A DNA stretch of 6,108 bases from CAZGMN01 sp964526905 (GTDB lineage: Bacteria; Acidobacteriota; Aminicenantia; Aminicenantales; Aminicenantaceae), in assembly GCA_964526905.1 (NCBI GenBank), contig CAZGMN010000202.1:1-6108 (forward strand). The letters are read 5' to 3'. A program made the translations under genes and the position numbers. The first letter of the stretch is position 1; every line of letters begins with the position of its first letter. Below the pieces are notes generated by a model, which was given only the letters and a program-made list of their open reading frames with translations, was not told the origin of the DNA and did no database searches. Below, in pieces: positions 1 through 6,108 of this stretch.

Positions 1-2177
1 CTGTCATTGACGACGGCCGCGGCATACCGGTTGGAATGCACAAGAAGGAAAAAAGACCGGCCGCAGAAGTGGTCATGACCACCCTCCACGCCGGAGGCAA
101 GTTTGATTCCAAAACTTACCACATCTCAGGCGGACTTCATGGTGTTGGCGTTTCTGTGGTCAACGCCCTCTCGGAGAGGCTGGACCTGGAAATAAAAAGG
201 GACGGGGGCGTCTATACTCAGACTTACAAGCGGGGCGAGCCCACAACTCCTTTGAAGAAGGTGGGTAAGACAAAAAGCACTGGCACAAAAGTTACCTTCA
301 AGGCAGATAGAGATATCTTCGAAACCATAGACTTCAATTTCGAGATTCTCACCCAGAGGTTGAGAGAACTCTCTTTCCTGAATAGAGGGCTGAAAATCAC
401 GCTCAAGGACGAGCGAACTGATAAGATGAATGAATTTCAATACAAAGGAGGAATTCAGGAATTCGTCCAGTTCCTCAATCAGAATAAAACCCCTCTCAAT
501 CCCAAACCCATCTATTTTGAGGTAACCAAAGACGATATCATCCTCGAACTCGCTCTCCAGTACAATACGACTTATTCTGAGACAATCTTCACCTTCGTCA
601 ACAGCATCAATACGACTGAAGGCGGGACCCACCTCATCGGATTCAAGGCAGCCCTGACCCGCTCCATAAACAACTTTGCCAATGCCAACAAGCTGATTAA
701 AGACCTGAGTCAGAACCTGACCGGTGATGATACAAGAGAAGGCCTGTGCGCTGTCTTGAGCTTGAAGATGAAGGACCCTCAGTTCGAAGGCCAGACAAAG
801 ACAAAACTGGGGAACAGCGAGGTCAAGGGAATCGTCGAATCCGTGGTCAATGAGCAGCTCTCAACCTATTTTGAAGAGAATCAAACAGTTGCCAAGAAAA
901 TCGTTCTTAAAATATTGGAAGCAGCCAGGGCAAGGGAGGCTGCTCGAAAAGCCAGGGAGCTGGCCCGCCGCAAGGGAATCCTGGAATCAACATCCCTGCC
1001 CGGAAAACTGGCTGATTGCCAGGAAACAGACCCTGCTGAGAGCGAGATTTTCATCGTTGAGGGAGAGTCTGCCGGAGGCTCGGCGAAACAGGCCCGTGAC
1101 CGCCGCTTCCAAGCCATCCTTCCCCTTAGAGGGAAGATTCTCAATGTCGAGAAGGCAAGGTTTGACAAAATGCTCAAGAGTGAGGAGATTGGAGTCATTG
1201 TCTCAGCTTTGGGAACAGGCGTCGAACAGTCAGAGTTCAGTCTCGAGAAACTGCGCTATCATAAAGTCATCATCATGACCGATGCCGACGTTGACGGCTC
1301 CCATATCAGAACTTTGCTCCTGACCTTCTTCTACCGGCAGATGCCGCAGCTTATCGAGAAAGGCTATCTCTACATTGCCCAGCCCCCTCTTTATAAGATT
1401 ACAAAAGGAAAAGCTGTTCTTTATATGAGGGATGAGCGCTCCTATGAAAAGCATATCATCAAAAAAATCACAGAAGAATTCCAGGTCAAAATCGGCCAGA
1501 AAAAAGGAACGATTGAAGGCGAAGAATTCAGAAAATTCCTCTCGCGCATCATCGCCAAGAAAAATTATATCCAGGTCTTAGAAAGGAAAAACTATCCTTT
1601 CTTCTTGATCAAGATTCTCCTCGACAATGAGGTTGAGGGCGAAAAATTTCTTCAGAACAAGGGTAAAATGGAAAAAATCCGCAGCCTCCTCCATGAAAAA
1701 GGCATTTCTTCAACTTTGAGCAGGGACGAGGAACATGGGCTTTATGAACTGGAGCTTAAATTCCAGATTAACGGTATGAGCGTCGCCTGCAAGGTCAATT
1801 TGGATTTAATCCAGTCCGTCGAATACCAACACCTCTACGGCCTCCACAAAGAATTGGAAGGCTTCAAGCCGCCCTTCCATGTTCTGGGCGACAGCGAAAG
1901 TGTCAAGATTGAGAACGAGTCAAAACTCTTAGAATACCTCTACCAGAAAGGAAAAAAGGGAATAACAATCCAGAGATACAAAGGGCTGGGCGAGATGACC
2001 CCTCAGCAGCTCTGGGAGACAACCATGGACCCGGAGATCAGATACCTGCTCCAGGTCTCTATCCAAGACGCGGTGGAAGCCGACCGCATCTTCACCGTGC
2101 TCATGGGCGAGGAAGTTGACTCGAGGAGGGATTTTATCGAGAGGAATGCTCTTGAAGCCCAGAACCTTGATATCTAA
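1..2177 (+). CDS. gyrB: DNA gyrase subunit B, 5'-truncated by window edge
   Basis: ATPase subunit of DNA gyrase: it hydrolyses ATP to drive strand passage by the A2B2 complex on chromosomal DNA. The frame is open from base 3 and gives 724 residues. By comparison with E. coli GyrB about 70 N-terminal residues are missing, including the catalytic glutamate of the ATPase. Visible in order: the adenine-binding DDGRGIP motif (from base 9); the GHKL lid GGLHGVG (129-149); the transducer domain; PGKLADC; the TOPRIM motif EGESAGG (catalytic Glu at 1059-1061); the PLRGK and NVEKARFDKM motifs; the metal-binding DADVD (1281-1295); and a C-terminal RYKGLGEM and LWETTMDP block. An insertion of about 160 residues (roughly 1440-1935) separates TOPRIM from the tail, as in E. 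coli-type GyrB. The ATG at base 36 is internal, not the start. EGES replaces the usual EGDS. ParE is less likely given the gyrA neighbour and close agreement with GyrB throughout. Confidence 0.98.
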   Translation, partial: VIDDGRGIPVGMHKKEKRPAAEVVMTTLHAGGKFDSKTYHISGGLHGVGVSVVNALSERLDLEIKRDGGVYTQTYKRGEPTTPLKKVGKTKSTGTKVTFKADRDIFETIDFNFEILTQRLRELSFLNRGLKITLKDERTDKMNEFQYKGGIQEFVQFLNQNKTPLNPKPIYFEVTKDDIILELALQYNTTYSETIFTFVNSINTTEGGTHLIGFKAALTRSINNFANANKLIKDLSQNLTGDDTREGLCAVLSLKMKDPQFEGQTKTKLGNSEVKGIVESVVNEQLSTYFEENQTVAKKIVLKILEAARAREAARKARELARRKGILESTSLPGKLADCQETDPAESEIFIVEGESAGGSAKQARDRRFQAILPLRGKILNVEKARFDKMLKSEEIGVIVSALGTGVEQSEFSLEKLRYHKVIIMTDADVDGSHIRTLLLTFFYRQMPQLIEKGYLYIAQPPLYKITKGKAVLYMRDERSYEKHIIKKITEEFQVKIGQKKGTIEGEEFRKFLSRIIAKKNYIQVLERKNYPFFLIKILLDNEVEGEKFLQNKGKMEKIRSLLHEKGISSTLSRDEEHGLYELELKFQINGMSVACKVNLDLIQSVEYQHLYGLHKELEGFKPPFHVLGDSESVKIENESKLLEYLYQKGKKGITIQRYKGLGEMTPQQLWETTMDPEIRYLLQVSIQDAVEADRIFTVLMGEEVDSRRDFIERNALEAQNLDI

Positions 2178-2214
2178 GAAAAAGGTCAAGGGTTATTATT
2201 TTTAGGTCTAAGCC

Positions 2215-4635
2215 ATGAGTACCAAGTCTACAGTCATCAGCCTCGAAGAAGAGATGCGGCGTTCCTACCTTGATTACGCCATGAGCGTCATCATCGGCCG
2301 GGCCATTCCGGATATCAAGGATGGGCTCAAGCCTGTCCACCGCCGCACGCTCTATTCCATGTATGAAACCGGGAGTTCCTGGAACAAGCCTTACAAGAAG
2401 TCGGCACGCATCGTCGGTGATGTCATCGGCAAGTATCACCCCCATGGGGAGCTGGCTGTCTATGACACTTTGGTCCGGATGGCTCAGGATTTCAGCCTTC
2501 GTTATCCCTTAGTCGATGGACAAGGTAATTTCGGCTCGATAGACGGAGACCCTCCGGCAGCCATGAGATACACCGAAGTCAGGATGAAAAAGATCGCAGA
2601 TGAGCTCTTGGCGGACATCGATAAGGATACGGTCAATTTTGTTCCCAACTATGACGGAAGCCTCCAGGTGCCTGACGTCCTTCCTGCTAAATTTCCCAAT
2701 CTTCTCGTCAACGGCGGCTCGGGGATAGCCGTGGGCATGGCCACCAACATCCCGCCCCATAATCTTGCCGAGGTCATCGACGGCATCATCCATCTCATTC
2801 AACATCCCAAGTCCAAGCTGGAAGACATCATGAAATATGTCCCCGGTCCAGACTTTCCAACCGGAGGATTCATATTCGGCCTCGATGGAATAAAAGAGGC
2901 CTACAACTCAGGAAAGGGAATCATTACCTTGAGAGCAAGGGCGATGATTGAGAGGGGGAGGAAAAATGAGAGGGACAGAATCGTCGTCACCGAAATCCCT
3001 TACCAAGTCAATAAAGCCAAACTCTTAGAAAGCATCGCCCAGCTTGTCAATGAAAAGAAAATAGATGGGATTGCCGATATAAGGGACGAGTCCGACCGCG
3101 ATGGAATGCGCGTTGTCATCGAGATCAGAAAAGGGGAATATCCTGAAGTCATCTTGAACAATCTCTACAAGCACACGGCTCTCCAGACATCCTACGGAAT
3201 CATCATGCTGGCTATCGTCGATAAACAGCCGAAGATCCTCAGCCTGACCGACATGATGAGATATTTTATTTCTCACCGCCAGGATGTTGTCCGCCGCCGA
3301 ACACGATTTGAGTTGAAAAAGGCTGAATTGAGAGCCCACATTCTTGAAGGGCTGACCATTGCCCTTGACCATCTGGACGCGGTCATCAGCCTCATCCGAT
3401 CCTCGCGGACAGTCGACCAGGCCAGAAATGGCCTCATCACCAATTTTCACCTGACAAAGATTCAGGCTCAAGCCATCCTGGATTTGCAGCTGCAAAAATT
3501 GACCCGAATGGAAAGAGAGAACATCCAAAAGGAATACAGGGATTTAAAAAAGACCGTCCAAAAATTGAGAAAAATTCTCGGCAGTGAAGAGCTGATATTA
3601 GGGATTATCGTCGATGAGTTGAAACAGGTCAGGGAAGAATACCAGGATGGGCGTAAAACAGAAATTAAGGCGGAAACAATCTCAGAGCTCAAGCCAGAAG
3701 ATTTGATCAAGGAAGAGGATGTCGCTGTTGTCTACACCGCATCCGGATATATGAAACGCACTTCTCTGAGCTATTATCATTTTCAGAGCCGCGGCGGCAA
3801 GGGGAAAAGAGGAATCAGCATGAAGGCTGAGGATGTTGTCCAGAACCTGTTCATCTGCTCTACCCACAGCTACCTTTTGTTCTTCACCAATAAAGGACGA
3901 GTCTATTGGCTGAAGGCTTTAGAGATTCCGGATGTGGGCGTTTCTGGACGGGGAAAGCCGATCAGAAATCTCATTCAATTTGGGCCTGACGAGAATGTCA
4001 ATTCTGTTGTCGCCGTCAAAGATTTCTCAAAAGACCTCTACATCGTCATGCTGACTTCGAACGGGAAGATGAAGAAAACGAGGTTGAGCGATTTCAGGAA
4101 CATCCGCAGAGGAGGGATTATCGCCATCGGCCTGGGCCGCAAGAATGAGTTGCTTTTAGTGGAATTGACCGACGGGAAAAAGGATATCTTGATCGGGACA
4201 AAATTAGGAAAGGCCATTCGGTTCAAGGAAAAAGAAATCAGGGCTATGGGCCGCCAGGCTGCTGGTGTCAGGGCCATCCGCCTCAGTCCTAAGGATGAGA
4301 TTATCGGAATGATTGTCGCCGGAGAAAATGAAAAGTTTATCTTCACCGCCAGTGAGAAGGGTTATGGGAAGAAGACGGAAATTAGTCGCTATCCCAGACG
4401 TCGAAGAGGCGGAAAGGGAGTCATCAATCTTAAAATCAATTCGAAAATCGGAGTGGCCATTGGAATAGTCGGGATTAAAGATGAAGAGCTGCTGCTCATC
4501 ACCAAGGCGGGAAAAGTCATCCGCATAAAGACCGAGCAAGTGAGGGCTTCGGGAAGAGCGACTCAGGGAGTGAGAGTCATCGGCCTTGAGAAAGGCGATA
4601 AAGTTGTTTCTCTGGCAAAGGTCAGAGAGAGCTAA
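2215..4635 (+). CDS. gyrA: DNA gyrase subunit A
   Basis: Breakage-reunion subunit of DNA gyrase (806 residues), partner of the upstream GyrB. The N-terminal DNA-binding core holds SYLDYAMSVI, DGLKPVHRR, KYHPHGE and the catalytic tyrosine in AAMRYTE (Tyr119, codon 2569-2571; E. coli Tyr122). A long helical exit-gate region lies at about residues 360-460. From about residue 505 comes the C-terminal beta-pinwheel that wraps DNA. Its GyrA box reads QSRGGKG (residues 524-530) instead of the usual QRRGGKG-like form, and a second box-like RRRGGKG lies at 729-735. The quinolone-determining region has Leu80 where E. coli has Ser83, while Asp84 (E. coli Asp87) is kept. The protein is shorter than E. 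coli GyrA (875) and lacks its acidic tail. The ATG is supported by distance to the conserved SYLDYAMS block; a weak TAGGT lies about 7 bases upstream. The 37-base spacer after gyrB suggests cotranscription. The GyrA box and adjacency to gyrB argue against ParC. Confidence 0.98.
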   Translation: MSTKSTVISLEEEMRRSYLDYAMSVIIGRAIPDIKDGLKPVHRRTLYSMYETGSSWNKPYKKSARIVGDVIGKYHPHGELAVYDTLVRMAQDFSLRYPLVDGQGNFGSIDGDPPAAMRYTEVRMKKIADELLADIDKDTVNFVPNYDGSLQVPDVLPAKFPNLLVNGGSGIAVGMATNIPPHNLAEVIDGIIHLIQHPKSKLEDIMKYVPGPDFPTGGFIFGLDGIKEAYNSGKGIITLRARAMIERGRKNERDRIVVTEIPYQVNKAKLLESIAQLVNEKKIDGIADIRDESDRDGMRVVIEIRKGEYPEVILNNLYKHTALQTSYGIIMLAIVDKQPKILSLTDMMRYFISHRQDVVRRRTRFELKKAELRAHILEGLTIALDHLDAVISLIRSSRTVDQARNGLITNFHLTKIQAQAILDLQLQKLTRMERENIQKEYRDLKKTVQKLRKILGSEELILGIIVDELKQVREEYQDGRKTEIKAETISELKPEDLIKEEDVAVVYTASGYMKRTSLSYYHFQSRGGKGKRGISMKAEDVVQNLFICSTHSYLLFFTNKGRVYWLKALEIPDVGVSGRGKPIRNLIQFGPDENVNSVVAVKDFSKDLYIVMLTSNGKMKKTRLSDFRNIRRGGIIAIGLGRKNELLLVELTDGKKDILIGTKLGKAIRFKEKEIRAMGRQAAGVRAIRLSPKDEIIGMIVAGENEKFIFTASEKGYGKKTEISRYPRRRRGGKGVINLKINSKIGVAIGIVGIKDEELLLITKAGKVIRIKTEQVRASGRATQGVRVIGLEKGDKVVSLAKVRES

Positions 4636-4638
4636 AGG

Positions 4639-5628
4639 ATGCCGGCAAACCTTCCTCCCCAGTATTTTGAGGCGGAAAGGAAGCTTAAAGATGCAAAAAC
4701 TCCTCAAGAAAAAGTAAGCATTTTCGAAGAGCTCCTTTCTATCGTCCCCAAGCATAAAGGAACAGAAAAACTCCAGGCTCAGCTCAAGACAAAGATCGCC
4801 AAGCTGCGCTCTGAGATTCAAAAAAGGCCGACGATCGCTAAACACGGGCCGACTTATCGCATCGAAAAGACGGGCTCAGGCCAAGTGGTTTTGATTGGTC
4901 CTCCCAATGCCGGCAAATCAATGCTCATAAAATCAATTTCCAGCGCCAGCCCTGAAGTCGGCGATTATCCTTTCACAACACGAAGCCCGGCTCCAGCCAT
5001 GATGCAATATGAGAACATCCAGATTCAGCTCATCGACACCCCGCCTGTCACTCCGGATTATTTAGAGGTCTGGCATTATGAGCTGGTCAAAGATGCCGAC
5101 GGTGTGCTGTTTATTCTGGATTTATCAAACCAAGATTCAACCGGAATCATGGAGTCCATTTTAACCAAACTCAGAGAGAAAAAAATTGAGCTCATTCCAG
5201 AGGAACAGACTGTTTCTGCTGAAAGCCCGCTCTTTTCAAGAAGAGCAATAATCGTGGCTAATAAGTCAGACCTTCCTCAGGCGGAGGAAAATTTCAGTCG
5301 ATTGAAAAAAGCTCTCGAGTCGAGGTTTCATCCCCTTGCCATCTCAGCCAGCCGTGGTGACAATCTCGAACAATTAAAAAAGCGCATCTTCTCCATCCTC
5401 CATATCATCAGAGTTTACAGCAAAGTCCCGGGGAAAAAGGTGGAATTCGATTCTCCATTCACTCTGAAGCGAGGCTCATCGGTCCTGGATATGGCCAAGG
5501 CCGTTCATATGGATTTTGCCCGGAAGTTGAAGCATGCCCGCATCTGGAGCAAAACCAAATACCAGGGTCAGATGGTCAACCGCGACCACATCCTCGAGGA
5601 TGAAGACATCATCGAGCTCCATATTTAA
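4639..5628 (+). CDS. DRG/Rbg1-like GTPase with C-terminal TGS domain
   Basis: A 329-residue TRAFAC-class GTP-binding protein of the Obg/DRG group, probably cytosolic and ribosome-associated by family analogy; its exact role is unknown. Residues 1-65 form a charged helical region (PPQYFEAERK, PKHKGTEKLQ, then a Lys-rich helix) resembling the N-terminal helices of DRG proteins. The G domain has P-loop GPPNAGKS (87-94), a YPFTT switch I (110-114), G3 as DTPP (133-136) rather than DTPG, G4 NKSD (208-211) and G5 SAS (236-238). Residues about 257-329 are a TGS domain, with KKVEFDSPFTLKRGSSVLD and a closing DEDIIELHI. Only about 70 residues separate G3 from G4, so the S5D2L insertion of eukaryotic and archaeal DRG proteins appears absent. 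The start lies 3 bases after the gyrA stop, with GAGAGA just upstream inside gyrA, which suggests translational coupling. The family call is firm; the cellular function is inferred only. Confidence 0.92.
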   Translation: MPANLPPQYFEAERKLKDAKTPQEKVSIFEELLSIVPKHKGTEKLQAQLKTKIAKLRSEIQKRPTIAKHGPTYRIEKTGSGQVVLIGPPNAGKSMLIKSISSASPEVGDYPFTTRSPAPAMMQYENIQIQLIDTPPVTPDYLEVWHYELVKDADGVLFILDLSNQDSTGIMESILTKLREKKIELIPEEQTVSAESPLFSRRAIIVANKSDLPQAEENFSRLKKALESRFHPLAISASRGDNLEQLKKRIFSILHIIRVYSKVPGKKVEFDSPFTLKRGSSVLDMAKAVHMDFARKLKHARIWSKTKYQGQMVNRDHILEDEDIIELHI

Positions 5629-5811
5629 TGTCAGCGCTTAACTGAGATAGCTGCCTTACCGCGTTCTTTAGTCGATGATCTTAAAAATGATTTTTTCCTG
5701 GCTCCTGCTTTTCTGATTCAATCCAACCTTAAAATTGGGAATATGGAGATATTGCATAATCCTTTGGATGGCGATTTGATGATATCTCCTATTATCAGAA
5801 TCGTCTTGTTC
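5629..5811 (+). other. Open stretch after the GTPase stop; no recognised gene
   Basis: After the GTPase TAA the same frame stays open for 61 codons to a TGA at 5812-5814. An ATG overlaps the TAA (TAATG, 5626-5630), but its own frame stops after five codons. A +1 shift near 5637-5640 would join it to the 61-codon stretch, giving a peptide beginning MSALTEIAALPRSLVDDL. The only in-frame ATGs in the long stretch come late and leave very short peptides. I do not recognise the translation. By hand count, 5641-5820 is about 38% GC (68 of 180), lower than the transposase-like tail. It could be the remains of a fourth operon gene, an untranslated 3' region, or a chance open frame. No convincing intrinsic terminator is visible; the AAAAATGATTTTTT at 5683-5696 is too AT-rich to count as one. 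Confidence 0.3.
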
Positions 5812-5812
5812 T

Positions 5813-5832
5813 GAGACAACGCTTGTTGTCTT
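5813..5832. repeat. Small inverted repeat (GACAAC-GCTT-GTTGTC)
   Basis: A perfect 6-base stem (5815-5820 with 5825-5830) around the tetraloop GCTT, extended by one A-T pair and a possible G-U pair. It is followed by the pyrimidine run TTCTCCTCCTT, which is not a true U-tract. It lies directly after the TGA that ends the open stretch downstream of the GTPase. It could act as a weak transcription terminator or mark a boundary, but a stem this short also arises by chance. Confidence 0.3.
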
Positions 5833-5862
5833 CTCCTCCTTACGTTGGCCAACTCCTGTTTA

Positions 5863-5895
5863 CTCTCCGCAGGAGAGAGGCTGGGTCTCCTGCGG
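5863..5895. repeat. Overlapping hairpins: 10-bp stem and competing 6-bp stem
   Basis: CCGCAGGAGA (5867-5876) and TCTCCTGCGG (5886-5895) are perfect reverse complements around a 9-base loop, GAGGCTGGG. The same central segment can instead pair upstream: CTCTCC (5863-5868) with GGAGAG (5872-5877) around loop GCA. The two foldings are mutually exclusive. The repeat sits where composition turns GC-rich, upstream of the transposase-like frame. It may therefore belong to the end of the mobile element, since hairpins are known near the ends of IS91 and other single-strand transposons, or it may be a regulatory hairpin ahead of the transposase. The structure is read directly from the bases; both roles are inference. 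Confidence 0.5.
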
Positions 5896-5939
5896 CATCC
5901 TCCAGGCGCAGGGGGCAAAGACCGGGCGTTGAGCGAACT

Positions 5940-6108
5940 GGTCCGTTTCTTGATGAAAAGCTCCTGCTGTGGCTGGAGTTTACCGTCCTCGACCTCCCTC
6001 ACCGCCAGGTCGTCTTCACCATCCCCAGGATGCTGCGGACATTCTTCAAGTATAACCGCCGGCTTTTAGGCGAGCTCTGCCGCTTGGCCCTCCGCTCCTT
6101 GACCCGCT
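5940..6108 (+). pseudogene. IS91-like transposase fragment, 5' part eroded, 3' part beyond window
   Basis: The frame with codons starting at 6003 reads LPHRQVVFTIPRMLR, then FFKYNRRLLGELCR and ALRSLTR. This agrees with the conserved block following the N-terminal zinc-binding domain of IS91-family (Y2, rolling-circle type) transposases, recalled as PHRQVVFTIPKMLR-FFKY-RRLLGELCR. Before it, LLLWLEFTVLDLPHRQ resembles the helix after the cysteine motif, perhaps with a few residues lost. The frame is open from 5760 but has no ATG before the one inside IPRML and no cysteines upstream, so the expected zinc-binding Cys motif is missing from this frame. Another frame shows VSCGILQ (about 5886-5906), which resembles the start of that motif. 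This suggests one or more frameshifts or deletions. The catalytic Y2 region would lie beyond the right edge, so it cannot be assessed. The family match is from memory; decay is inferred. Confidence 0.6.

Noticed and set aside
126..632. A 168-codon open frame on the - strand inside gyrB
   Set aside because: It lies wholly antisense to strongly conserved gyrB coding sequence and its translation resembles no known protein; it is a by-product of codon bias.
850..1278. A 142-codon + strand open frame overlapping gyrB
   Set aside because: It overlaps the TOPRIM region of gyrB in another frame, and its Ser/Arg/Pro-rich translation looks like out-of-frame reading.
2178..2214. Possible promoter or terminator between gyrB and gyrA
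   Set aside because: The 37-base spacer has an AT-rich TTATTATTTTTAG but no paired -35/-10 boxes and no hairpin; it reads as an ordinary intra-operon spacer.
4204..4845. A 213-codon - strand open frame spanning the gyrA-GTPase junction
   Set aside because: Both + strand genes there show clear conserved motifs. The antisense translation has no recognisable domain and fits a shadow frame.
5683..5696. AAAAATGATTTTTT as a possible intrinsic terminator
   Set aside because: The stem is only A-T pairs with a 3-base loop and no GC-rich part, so it is too weak to support a terminator call.
5718..6002. A 94-codon - strand open frame in the tail
   Set aside because: It crosses the composition change and runs antisense to the transposase-like frame, with low-complexity Arg/Ser/Pro-rich sequence and no recognisable motif.
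5845..6069. A 74-codon + strand open frame starting MANSCLLSAGERLG
   Set aside because: The frame beside it carries the recognisable PHRQVVFTIP block, so this one is out of frame over most of its length. Its Ser/Pro-rich end matches nothing I know.

Overview
The window is mostly bacterial housekeeping DNA: the 3' nine-tenths of gyrB, a complete gyrA, and a complete GTPase gene with a TGS domain, all on the + strand and tightly packed. It ends in a short, base-composition-shifted tail that carries the start of a transposase-like sequence. The GyrB is the long type, with a roughly 160-residue insertion in its C-terminal half. This is the form seen in proteobacteria and several other Gram-negative-type phyla, rather than the roughly 640-residue Gram-positive form. 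Together with a DRG/Rbg1-like GTPase and moderate GC content, this suggests an uncultured Gram-negative-type lineage, perhaps near Acidobacteriota/Aminicenantota or the former deltaproteobacteria. That placement is a guess; no residue here settles it.

Layout: 1-2177 gyrB, cut by the window's left edge about 70 residues into the protein; 2178-2214 a short spacer; 2215-4635 gyrA; a 3-base gap; 4639-5628 the GTPase; 5629-5939 a stretch with no confident gene, AT-rich in its first 180 bases, with two hairpins further on; about 5940 to the right edge a reading frame that matches my memory of IS91-like transposases. The transposase runs off the window and its upstream part looks eroded.

GyrB and GyrA form the A2B2 DNA gyrase that introduces negative supercoils. 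GyrB supplies the ATPase and the metal-binding TOPRIM domain. GyrA supplies the DNA-cleaving tyrosine and the DNA-wrapping C-terminal pinwheel. The spacing suggests one transcript for gyrB, gyrA and the GTPase, with the GTPase probably translationally coupled to gyrA. A functional link between the GTPase and gyrase is not implied by the sequence.

I see no clear evidence of an undescribed system. The points most worth checking are the leucine at the quinolone-critical position of GyrA, the altered GyrA box, the unusual G3 motif of the GTPase, and the disrupted junction between the operon's end and the mobile element.
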